Of a DNA stretch of 64,000 bases, positions 24,821-32,555 are shown piece after piece. The DNA is from Prevotella sp. GTDB lineage: Bacteria; Bacteroidota; Bacteroidia; Bacteroidales; Bacteroidaceae. The stretch spans positions 1 through 64,000 of the forward strand of contig JAFZIL010000052.1 in assembly GCA_017554385.1 (NCBI GenBank), in the 5' to 3' direction. Numbering within the stretch: position 1 is the first letter of the stretch; each line of letters begins with the position of its first letter. The translations under genes and the position numbers were made by a program. Under the pieces are notes generated by a model, which was not told where the DNA came from, ran no database searches, and worked only from the letters and a program-made list of their open reading frames with translations.

Positions 24821-27415
24821 ATGAAGCGATTGCTATTCATTCTGATGACGGTGACAACGCAACTGACCGTCGCCCATGCCGCTGAACAGTTCGTGACGTT
24901 CGAGCGCACTGACGGTGCCCTGCCGCTGCAAGGCGTCACCATCAGCTACAGTGACCAGGAATATGAGGGAGTGGTCATGGCCATCCGTAACCTCCAGAAT
25001 GACATGGAGAAGGTAAACCTCAAACCTCAAACCTCAAATCTCAAATCTCCGCTCGGCCGAAGGACGCTTGCTACCGGAGGGACGCAAGAAACCTCAAACC
25101 TCCTCATCGGCACCATTGGCAAAAACGCCGACATCGACCGTATGAAGCTGGCCGACCTGAAGGGCAAACGCGAAAAATTCATCATCACGACGAGAGGCAA
25201 CCAGATTGTCATTGCTGGCAGCGACAAGCGCGGCACCATCTACGGCATCTACGAACTGAGCCGCCAGCTGGGCGTGTCACCCTGGTACTGGTGGGCCGAC
25301 GTGCCCGTGGAGCAGCATGACGAGGCCTACGTGAAGCCCGGCACCTACACCGACGGCGAGCCTGCCGTGGAGTTCCGAGGACTGTTCCTCAACGACGAGG
25401 CGCCCTGTCTGACGTCGTGGGTGAAGAACACGTGGGGCACCGGCTATGGCGACCACCGCTTCTATGAGAAGGTCTTCGAGCTGATCCTGCGTCTGAAGGG
25501 AAACATGCTCTGGCCCGCGATGTGGGGCTGGGCCTTTTATGCAGACGACCCCGAGAACGGTAAGACGGCCGACAAGATGGGCATCATCATGGGCACCTCG
25601 CACCACGAGCCGATGGCACGCAACCATCAGGAGTATGCACGCCACCGTCAGCAGTGGGGACCATGGAACTACCAGACGAACCAGCAGAAGCTCGACCAGT
25701 TCTTCCGTGAGGGCATCGAGCGCATGAAGGGCACCGAGGACATCGTGACCATCGGCATGCGAGGCGACGGCGACGAGGCCATGAGCGAGGATGCCGACAC
25801 GAAGCTCATGGAGCGCATCGTGGAGAACCAGCGCAAGATCATCAAGGAGGTGACAGGAAAGCCTGCGAACAAGACCACACAGGTGTGGGCATTATATAAA
25901 GAGGTACAGGACTACTATGATGCCGGCTTCCGCGTGCCCGACGACGTGATGATCCTCATCAGCGACGACAACTGGGGCGACATACGCCGTGTGCCCACAG
26001 CTGCCGAGCGTAACCGCAAGGGCGGATGGGGCATCTACTACCACGTGGACTATGTCGGTGCTCCGCGTAACACGAAATGGATCAACGTCACACAGACGCA
26101 ACAGATGTTCGAACAGCTATCGCTGGCCTATGACTTCGGCATCCAGCGCATGTGGATACTGAACGTCGGAGACCTGAAACCCATGGAGTACCCCATCCAG
26201 CTGTTCATGGACATGGCCTGGAACCCGAAGGAGTACACCCTCCAGAACATTACCACCCACACGCACCGCTTCTTCCAGAGTGTGCTCAGCGGTTCTGCCG
26301 CTGAGAAAGTTCCCTCATGGAGCGACATAGGCACCGAAGCCGCCTCCATCTACAACCAGAACTGCCAGTATATGGCCCGCGTCACACCGGAGATGCTCGA
26401 CGCACAGACCTATAACATAGAGACGGGCGAGTGGAAACAGGTGGCCGATGACTACCAGCGGTTGGAGCTGCGCGCCCTGCGCCTCTACGAGCAGGTGCCC
26501 GAGACGGCACGCGACGCCTACCGCCAGCTACTGCTCTTCCCCGTGCAGGCCATGGCAAACCTCTACGACATGTACTACGCCCAGGCCATGAACCTCTATC
26601 TGGCCAAGACGGGCAACCCCGATGCCAACGTATGGGCTGGGCGCGTGGCACAGTGCTTCAAGCGCGACTCCCTGCTCTGCGCTGCCTATAACCACGACAT
26701 AGCAGGTGGCAAATGGAACGGCATGATGACGCAGAAGCACATCGGCTACCGCTCATGGAACGACAACTTCCGCGCTGACACCATGCCCCGCACCGCCACA
26801 GTGCCCGATGCATCAGCATCGGTCTCAGCATCGGTCTCAGCATCGGGATCAGCATCGCTTCCCGCATCGGGCTACACCTTCTCCCCTAAAAACGGCTACA
26901 TCGCCATGGAGGCCGAGCACTACTACAGCGCAAAGGCATCGGAGGGTACTGCATGGACGGTATATCCCTACTACGGACGTACACGCAGTGCCGTGGCACT
27001 GACACCCTACACACAGCCCGTGGGCGACGCCCAGATAGCCTACCGTTTCTCGCTGCCTGACAGCGTGACGAAAGTAAAAGTGCATGTGGTGGTGAAGTCG
27101 ACACTCGACTTCCTGAACGTCGGTGGCCACGAATATGCCGTAAGCCTCGACGGTGGTGAGCCACAGGTGGTGAACTTCAACAAGACGCTCGTAGACCGTC
27201 AGCCGTATATGTACTCGGAGTTCTACCCCACCATCGCCCGACGCGTGGTGGAGAAGGTGGTGGAGCTGCCCGTCAAGGCGACAGCCGGAACGCACGAGCT
27301 GGTGCTCCAGCCGCGCCATCCCGGCATCGTGTTCGAGAAGATCGTCGTAGACTTCGGTGGCTACCGGCCCTCCTATCTCTTCGGGGAGGAGGGAACGGTT
27401 GTTAGGAAGTTATGA
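24821..27415 (+). CDS. GH115 xylan alpha-1,2-(4-O-methyl)glucuronidase
   Basis: Removes (methyl)glucuronic acid from xylan. ATG at 24821 is preferred over an upstream TTG because it begins a clean signal peptide of about 20 residues ending AHA. The GMRGDGDEAM motif lies near residues 314-323. Asp318 and Glu361 are 43 residues apart, the spacing of the catalytic pair reported for BtGH115A (from memory). The body ends near residue 660, followed by a Ser/Ala tandem-repeat linker (663-685) and a C-terminal beta domain. Odd features: residues about 66-93 come from a CTCAAAC-type short repeat inserted in frame, and the last codons run into another short repeat. It is convergent with the esterase gene and part of the xylan locus. 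Confidence 0.9.
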   Translation: MKRLLFILMTVTTQLTVAHAAEQFVTFERTDGALPLQGVTISYSDQEYEGVVMAIRNLQNDMEKVNLKPQTSNLKSPLGRRTLATGGTQETSNLLIGTIGKNADIDRMKLADLKGKREKFIITTRGNQIVIAGSDKRGTIYGIYELSRQLGVSPWYWWADVPVEQHDEAYVKPGTYTDGEPAVEFRGLFLNDEAPCLTSWVKNTWGTGYGDHRFYEKVFELILRLKGNMLWPAMWGWAFYADDPENGKTADKMGIIMGTSHHEPMARNHQEYARHRQQWGPWNYQTNQQKLDQFFREGIERMKGTEDIVTIGMRGDGDEAMSEDADTKLMERIVENQRKIIKEVTGKPANKTTQVWALYKEVQDYYDAGFRVPDDVMILISDDNWGDIRRVPTAAERNRKGGWGIYYHVDYVGAPRNTKWINVTQTQQMFEQLSLAYDFGIQRMWILNVGDLKPMEYPIQLFMDMAWNPKEYTLQNITTHTHRFFQSVLSGSAAEKVPSWSDIGTEAASIYNQNCQYMARVTPEMLDAQTYNIETGEWKQVADDYQRLELRALRLYEQVPETARDAYRQLLLFPVQAMANLYDMYYAQAMNLYLAKTGNPDANVWAGRVAQCFKRDSLLCAAYNHDIAGGKWNGMMTQKHIGYRSWNDNFRADTMPRTATVPDASASVSASVSASGSASLPASGYTFSPKNGYIAMEAEHYYSAKASEGTAWTVYPYYGRTRSAVALTPYTQPVGDAQIAYRFSLPDSVTKVKVHVVVKSTLDFLNVGGHEYAVSLDGGEPQVVNFNKTLVDRQPYMYSEFYPTIARRVVEKVVELPVKATAGTHELVLQPRHPGIVFEKIVVDFGGYRPSYLFGEEGTVVRKL
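25015..25102 (+). repeat. In-frame short-repeat insertion in GH115
   Basis: Four or five copies of a CTCAAAC/T word at 25015-25048, a 38-base GC-richer middle, then two more copies at 25087-25102. It adds roughly 28 residues between the beta-strand region and the conserved GTIGKN segment and keeps the frame. Confidence 0.7.
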
Positions 27416-27452
27416 GAAGTTAGGGGGAGTTAAGGGGAGTTAAGAGGAGTTT
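27398..27452. repeat. Tandem repeat between convergent GH115 and esterase genes
   Basis: Five imperfect copies of a GTTAGGGGA/GTTAAGGGGA word. The GH115 stop codon at 27413-27415 lies inside the array. No hairpin terminator is visible in the gap. Confidence 0.65.
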
Positions 27453-27455
27453 TCT

Positions 27456-29384
27456 TCAAAGACCCATCTCCATCGGTGCCATGGGCAGCCCTGTGGTACC
27501 GAAGACATTGGCACGGAGCGGGTTGTTCTTCCATGCATAGCGCAGACGAACGGGAGCAGCTACCGGCGAGGTGACAGTGATGATATTGCCCTGACCAGTA
27601 GCTTCCGCATTCTGGAAGCGACCGTCGGCACCGGCCAGTTCGAACTCAAAGAGCTGGCCGTTGTCGCGTAAGGGCTGGTCGAGGGTAAGCGTGACGGTAT
27701 TGCCTTCGACGGTGGCACTGACCACCTCGGGCGAAAGCAGCACCTTCTTGTTCCAAAGCATGCGTTCGAAGCCAAGGGCGATGCGCTGGGCCACCTCCTG
27801 CTTAAGCAGCGGATGGATGTCGACGGTCTCGCCAAGGTCGATGATGCAGGCCAACTCGGTGTTGGGCTGATGCTTCGCAACGAGACGCTGGGCCTCGCGC
27901 ACCTGACTCCATCCCGTGTCCTGCGGCTTGTCGGAAGGATCCATGAAGTTGGCCAGCTGGACCACCACGAAGGGCAGGTCGGGCTGCTGCCAGAGCTGTC
28001 GCCAGCCGGTGACCAGCTCGGTGAGCCACGTCTCGTAGTGGCGGGCATCACCACCCGTGTTCGACTCACCCTGATACCACACCATGCCTGTCAGCGCATA
28101 GGGAGCCAAGGGATAGAGCATCGCATTATAGAGCACGGTGGGCAGGTTCTGACCACCACCATCGGCACCGGGGCACTGCGGCATGCGGGCACCCTCATGG
28201 ATGCGCCACTGGTCGGAGAGCGCTATCTCCGTGCCATCGTCGAAGATGAGCTTATACGGCTTCTCGGGAATGAAATGGGGCGCACCGCCCTTGGTCACGA
28301 AGCGCACGCTCAGGGCATTGTCGCCCTCGACGAGCACACCCTCGGGGATGGTGTAGCGGCGCGGCGGGTACTGATAGCCCGTGCTGCCCACCTGACGTCC
28401 GTTGACGTAGGTCTGGTCGGCATCGTAGAGCGTGCCCACGAGCAGACGGCATTTCTGCCCGGCATGGGCAGCATCGACGGTGATATGCTGGCGGGCCCAG
28501 AACGAACCGGTGTAGCGGAAGTCGCGGGTGAGGTTCTGGCTCAGCTGACGACCATTAACCGTGTTGAAAGCACCTTTCACCGTCCACTGGCTATCATCGT
28601 AGTCGCGGTCGGCATAGTGGTCGGCAAAGCCCAGATCGGTATCGGTGAGCATCTGCTGCCAGCGGTTCTGTGCCATCATGTTGGCCCGCTGGATAGAGCG
28701 TACCATCTCGTCGTCCTGGAAGAACACGGTGCGCTGGAGCTCCTCGGGGAAGTGCTGGCGCAGGGTGTCGGCATCGAGCCAAGCCTGGATGGGCGTGCCA
28801 CCCACGCTGTTGACGATGACGCCCTGGGGTACGCCGGTCTTGGCAAACATCTCGCGTCCAAGGAAGTAGCCCACGGCTGAGAACAGCCAGGCATTGTCCT
28901 TCGTGACGGGCTTCCAGTTGATGGGCGTAGGACGGACATCCTTCTTCGGCCCGTGGGTGTCGGTGTCGGTCTGTACGCGGAACATGCGTATGCGATCATT
29001 ATTATAGTCATCGATCACCTTGCCGTACTGCGGATAGACGCGCTCGATGGTGACGTCGATGTTCGACTGTCCCGACAGCAGCCACACGTCACCGATAAGA
29101 CAGTTGTCGATCACCTGGTCATTGACGGTCAACTGGAAGGGGCCGCCCGCCTTCTGCTGGGGCAGGTCGATGCGCCAGCTGCCATCGGCACCGGCCGTGG
29201 TGGTGTAGGTCTTTTTCTTGAAAGTCACAGTGACGTTCTCGCCAGCATCGGCCTGTCCCCATACAGGGATGGGCTTTCCGCGCTGCATCACCATACCCGA
29301 CTGGAAAAGTTGCGGCAGCACGACCTTGGCGTCTGCCATCGAGGCGCCAACAAGCGCCAGGAGAAGAACTAAAGCTTTTTTCAT
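27456..29384 (-). CDS. Sialate O-acetylesterase-like SGNH esterase, probable acetylxylan esterase
   Basis: 642 residues with a signal peptide of about 19 residues. The SGNH nucleophile is Ser107 in SGQSN. A VWYQGESN motif and a DLGETVDIHP segment supply the other expected active-site elements (Asp and His two residues apart, DIH). A galactose-binding-like beta domain is inserted between the first and later motifs, usual for the sialate O-acetylesterase family. Family members beside GH115 and GH67 genes in Bacteroidetes have been shown to deacetylate xylan; that assignment here is inference from context. The gene diverges from the symporter gene. Its promoter ends only 8 bases before the ATG. 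Confidence 0.82.
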   Translation of the reverse strand: MKKALVLLLALVGASMADAKVVLPQLFQSGMVMQRGKPIPVWGQADAGENVTVTFKKKTYTTTAGADGSWRIDLPQQKAGGPFQLTVNDQVIDNCLIGDVWLLSGQSNIDVTIERVYPQYGKVIDDYNNDRIRMFRVQTDTDTHGPKKDVRPTPINWKPVTKDNAWLFSAVGYFLGREMFAKTGVPQGVIVNSVGGTPIQAWLDADTLRQHFPEELQRTVFFQDDEMVRSIQRANMMAQNRWQQMLTDTDLGFADHYADRDYDDSQWTVKGAFNTVNGRQLSQNLTRDFRYTGSFWARQHITVDAAHAGQKCRLLVGTLYDADQTYVNGRQVGSTGYQYPPRRYTIPEGVLVEGDNALSVRFVTKGGAPHFIPEKPYKLIFDDGTEIALSDQWRIHEGARMPQCPGADGGGQNLPTVLYNAMLYPLAPYALTGMVWYQGESNTGGDARHYETWLTELVTGWRQLWQQPDLPFVVVQLANFMDPSDKPQDTGWSQVREAQRLVAKHQPNTELACIIDLGETVDIHPLLKQEVAQRIALGFERMLWNKKVLLSPEVVSATVEGNTVTLTLDQPLRDNGQLFEFELAGADGRFQNAEATGQGNIITVTSPVAAPVRLRYAWKNNPLRANVFGTTGLPMAPMEMGL

Positions 29385-29392
29385 AACAGAGA

Positions 29393-29419
29393 CAAAATTA
29401 GTGTTTTTTTTTGTAACAA
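29393..29419 (-). promoter_or_regulatory. Promoter of the esterase gene
   Basis: On the minus strand TAATTTTG (29393-29400) matches the Bacteroidetes -7 consensus TAnnTTTG and a TTG at 29417-29419 sits 16 bases upstream. The spacer contains a run of nine A (T on plus, 29404-29412). The -7 box ends 8 bases before the ATG, so the 5' leader would be only a few bases. Confidence 0.55.
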
Positions 29420-29507
29420 GCTTATTGTTGTTCTCTTTTTATCAGCTAATGAAACATTTACGGAAGCAAATGCAACATATCGCCATTAGGTTTTGAAAAT
29501 AAATACC

Positions 29508-29515
29508 TAATTTTG
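29508..29515 (+). promoter_or_regulatory. -7 element of the symporter operon
   Basis: TAATTTTG matches TAnnTTTG, 28 bases before the ATG at 29544. No clear TTG is seen at the expected -33 spacing, so expression may need an activator. Confidence 0.5.
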
Positions 29516-29543
29516 CAACAGAATTCAAAAAACCCAAAACACA

Positions 29544-30974
29544 ATGGCAGACCTTAATCAACAACAAAAAGGCTTCTACAAACTATCGTGGTTGCAGCGC
29601 ATCGGATTCGGTTCGGGCGATCTGGCGCAGAATCTGATCTATCAGACCATCTGCATGTATCTACTGTTCTTCTACACCGACGTCTACGTGCTCGGTGGCG
29701 ATGCCGCCCGCTCGGCCGGTCTCGCAGGAACAATGTTTCTCGTCGTGCGTCTGGTCGACGTGCTCTGGGATCCCCTCGTGGGCACCTTCGTCGACAAGCA
29801 CAACCCACGCTTGGGCAAGTACCGCAGCTACTTGGTCACGGGTGGTATACCGCTCACCATCCTGGCCATCCTCTGCTTCTGGGACGGCTTTGCCCCCTCC
29901 ATTCTCTACGCTTACATCACCTACGTGGGCATGTCGATGCTCTATACATTAATTAATGTGCCCTACGGCGCACTGAACTCCTCGCTGACCCGCGACACCG
30001 ACGAGATTACCATCCTCACCTCGGTACGCATGTTCATGGCCAACGTGGGTGGTCTGTGCGTGTCGGCAGGTGTGCCCATCATCGTGGCCATCTTTGCCTC
30101 GGCAGAGAACCTGCCCTTTGAGATGGCACTGTTCATGGGTCTCGGCTCGCTGCCTTCGTTCATCTTCATGCCTCTGGTGCCCGCCATCAAGAAGAAGGTG
30201 GGAAAGAAGAACATGTTCTACATCTTCCTCACCGTAGCCATCCTGGGTATGGCCATGCTCTATGTCATCAGCAAGATGGGCACCGTGAAGGAGAACATCA
30301 CACTGGTATATATCGCACAGTTCATCAAGTCGACGGGTGTCATCGTGGCCACCGGCTATATGTGGGCACTGATTCCCGAGGTCATCTCCTACGCTGAGTA
30401 CACCACGGGCCGCCGCATCGCCGGCATCGTGAACGCCCTGACAGGCATCTTCTTCAAGGCCGGTATGGCACTGGGAGGCGTGGTGCCCGGCATGGTGCTG
30501 GCATGGACATGCTACGTACCGTCGGAACAGGCCTCGACACTGCCGAAGGACTCGCACGCATGGTTCCTCACAATGCTGCTCTACTCGCTCGTAGGTCTGG
30601 CACTGCTGGTCTTCTGCTTCTCGCAGACGAAGGAGCGCGTGGTCATGGACGAGAAAGAGACGAAGAACGTGAAGGTGAGCGACCTCTGGACCGAGTTCAT
30701 GCGCAACCGTCCCCTCCGCATCATCGCCCTGTTCTTCATCACCGCCTTCGCCATGATGTCGGTGGGTAACGCTGCCGGTGCCTACTTCATGAACGACCTG
30801 GAGCTGCAGACCCCGCTGGCACAGGAGGGTATCCGCTGGCTGGTGTGCATCATCCCCGCCATCCTCTTGGTGCTGGCCATGTTCATCATCTCGAAGTATG
30901 AGTTGAGCGACGAGCTCATCGACAAGATCAACCGCGAGATTGAGCAGCGCAACAAAAACCAGGAACAAAACTAA
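29544..30974 (+). CDS. GPH-family sugar:cation symporter (MelB-like), probable xyloside importer
   Basis: 476 residues with about twelve hydrophobic segments and the glycoside-pentoside-hexuronide signature near the N-terminus (GFGSGDLAQN, then DPLVGTFVDK followed by GKYRSYLV). Members carry oligosaccharides or glycosides into the cytoplasm with Na+ or H+. In Prevotella bryantii a symporter of this class lies in the xylanase gene cluster (recalled, not checked). Here it leads the GH43-sigma-GH67 group, so aldouronic acids or xylo-oligomers are the likely substrates. Its own -7 element lies upstream. No SusC/SusD genes are nearby. Confidence 0.87.
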   Translation: MADLNQQQKGFYKLSWLQRIGFGSGDLAQNLIYQTICMYLLFFYTDVYVLGGDAARSAGLAGTMFLVVRLVDVLWDPLVGTFVDKHNPRLGKYRSYLVTGGIPLTILAILCFWDGFAPSILYAYITYVGMSMLYTLINVPYGALNSSLTRDTDEITILTSVRMFMANVGGLCVSAGVPIIVAIFASAENLPFEMALFMGLGSLPSFIFMPLVPAIKKKVGKKNMFYIFLTVAILGMAMLYVISKMGTVKENITLVYIAQFIKSTGVIVATGYMWALIPEVISYAEYTTGRRIAGIVNALTGIFFKAGMALGGVVPGMVLAWTCYVPSEQASTLPKDSHAWFLTMLLYSLVGLALLVFCFSQTKERVVMDEKETKNVKVSDLWTEFMRNRPLRIIALFFITAFAMMSVGNAAGAYFMNDLELQTPLAQEGIRWLVCIIPAILLVLAMFIISKYELSDELIDKINREIEQRNKNQEQN

Positions 30975-30975
30975 T

Positions 30976-31030
30976 AAGGCCAGCCCCATTGGCCCCATTA
31001 GCCCCATTAGCCCTATTAGCCCCATAAAAC
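30976..31030. repeat. CCCCATTAG tandem repeat between symporter and GH43
   Basis: Five imperfect copies of CCCCATTAG/CCCCATTGG fill the gap right after the symporter stop codon. The unit differs from all other spacer repeats in the window. Its effect on GH43 expression is unknown. Confidence 0.8.
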
Positions 31031-31048
31031 CCCAAAAACAACAACAAC

Positions 31049-32065
31049 ATGAAACCCAGGTATCTTTTCCCAGATGACTATATGGCCGACCCCTCGGCCA
31101 ACGTGTTCGGCGACCGCCTCTACATCTATCCCAGCCATGACCGCGAGGGCGGCGTTGCCTTCGACGACGACGGCGGACACTTCCAGATGAAGGACTATCA
31201 CGTGCTCTCACTCGACAACGTGTTCGAGGGCGAGGTGACCGATCACGGCGTGATTCTCGACGTGGAGAACGTGGAATGGGCAGAGAAGCAGATGTGGGAC
31301 AACGACGTCGTGGAGAAAGACGGCAAGTACTACCTCATCTTCTCGGCCAAGGACTACAACGGCGTGTTCCACCTCGGCGTGGCCGTCAGCGATACGCCCG
31401 AAGGCCCGTTCAAGCCACAGCCCATGCCCATCCGCGGCTCGTTCTCCATCGACCCCAGCGTGTTCAAGGACGAAGACGGACAGATATACTGCTACTTCGG
31501 TGGACTCTGGGGCGGACAGCTGCAGTGGTATCAGGCTCCAAAGGCCTTGCTGAAGGCCGGTACCTCTGAGCTGAAGGCCGACCTCGGTCCTGCTGCCGAC
31601 AAGAAGACGCAGCTCTTTGCTCCTGCCGACGTGCCCGCACTGTCGAGCTTCGTGGTGCGCATGAGCGACGATGTGCTGCAGTTTGCCGAGGCACCCCGCT
31701 CTGTCGTCATCCTCGACAAGGACGGACAGCCGCTGAAGGCCGGTGATCCGCACCGCTTCTTCGAGGCTTCGTGGATGCACAAGAAGGACGGCAAGTACTA
31801 CTTCAGCTACTCTACGGGCGACAGTCACCTGCTCTGCTATGCCATCGGTGACAACCCCTACGGTCCGTTCACCTATCAGGGCGTAATCCTCGAGCCCGTC
31901 GTGGGATGGACCACCCACCACAGCATCGTGGAGTACAAGGGTCAGTGGTATCTGTTCTACCACGACTGCGTGCCCTCGAACGACGTGACCCACCTGCGCT
32001 CGCTGAAGGTGCAGCAGCTGTTCTACAACGAAGACGGTACGATCAAGCCCGTTGTGAATGAATAA
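31049..32065 (+). CDS. GH43 beta-xylosidase/arabinofuranosidase-like enzyme
   Basis: 338 residues, the length of a single five-bladed beta-propeller GH43 domain, with no signal peptide, so probably cytoplasmic. Asp14 in ADPSANVF fits the catalytic base, Asp135 in SIDPSVF the pKa modulator, and Glu239 in FFEASW the general acid. It resembles the GH43 subfamily-1 type found in xylan clusters of Prevotella, which release xylose or arabinose from oligomers; substrate is inferred. The last 8 bases overlap the start of the sigma-factor gene, implying translational coupling. Confidence 0.88.
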   Translation: MKPRYLFPDDYMADPSANVFGDRLYIYPSHDREGGVAFDDDGGHFQMKDYHVLSLDNVFEGEVTDHGVILDVENVEWAEKQMWDNDVVEKDGKYYLIFSAKDYNGVFHLGVAVSDTPEGPFKPQPMPIRGSFSIDPSVFKDEDGQIYCYFGGLWGGQLQWYQAPKALLKAGTSELKADLGPAADKKTQLFAPADVPALSSFVVRMSDDVLQFAEAPRSVVILDKDGQPLKAGDPHRFFEASWMHKKDGKYYFSYSTGDSHLLCYAIGDNPYGPFTYQGVILEPVVGWTTHHSIVEYKGQWYLFYHDCVPSNDVTHLRSLKVQQLFYNEDGTIKPVVNE

Positions 32066-32555
32066 CCGCGAGATCATAGAAACCTACTACCGTGCCCACA
32101 AAAGCGAGCTCCTCGCTTTTGTGAGCACTCGTTTACATGATAGCATCGAGGCCGAGGACCTGGTGCAGGAGGCCTTTTTGCGCTTGCTCACCGGTGAGCG
32201 CCCCATCAGCGAAGTCACACTGCCCAACCTTGCCTACACGCTATGCCATCATCTTGTCATCGACTGGTACCGACGCCACAGCGTACGCACCGACGTAGAG
32301 CACGAGCTGAAACGCAGCAACAAGACTGCCGACGATGCCGACTGGCTGCTCTCGATGCACGAGATGACCTGCCGCATAGAGCATACGCTGGCGCGCCTGT
32401 CGGATGACAGTGCCAAGCTCTACCGGCTCCACATCTACGACGGCATGAAGACCGCCGAGATCAGCCAGCTCACGGGACAGCCCTATCGCATCGTGGAATA
32501 CCGGTTGGGGCAAGCCCGAAAAGAAGTAAGAAAACAGCTAAGAAACATCTCATGA
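32058..32555 (+). CDS. ECF-type RNA polymerase sigma factor
   Basis: 165 residues. Region 2 is seen in EAEDLVQEAFLRLL (about residues 31-45) and the following helix with WYRRH; region 4 is the C-terminal helix-turn-helix with GMKTAEISQLTGQPYRIVEY. Such sigmas direct RNA polymerase to specific promoters, usually under control of a FecR-type anti-sigma. None is encoded here. The start overlaps GH43 by 8 bases and the stop overlaps GH67 in an ATGA, so the gene is locked into the xylan operon. Which promoters it serves cannot be told from sequence; autoregulation of this locus is a reasonable guess. Confidence 0.88.
   Translation: MNNREIIETYYRAHKSELLAFVSTRLHDSIEAEDLVQEAFLRLLTGERPISEVTLPNLAYTLCHHLVIDWYRRHSVRTDVEHELKRSNKTADDADWLLSMHEMTCRIEHTLARLSDDSAKLYRLHIYDGMKTAEISQLTGQPYRIVEYRLGQARKEVRKQLRNIS

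Noticed and set aside
23821..24942. 373-codon and many shorter minus-strand frames over the giant gene
   Set aside because: They repeat because the motif DNA repeats; no signal peptide or domain, and the plus frame is open for 8,215 codons.
29949..31211. 420-codon antisense frame over the symporter and GH43 start
   Set aside because: A shadow of two well-supported plus-strand genes, with His/Asp-rich low-complexity sequence and no family match.
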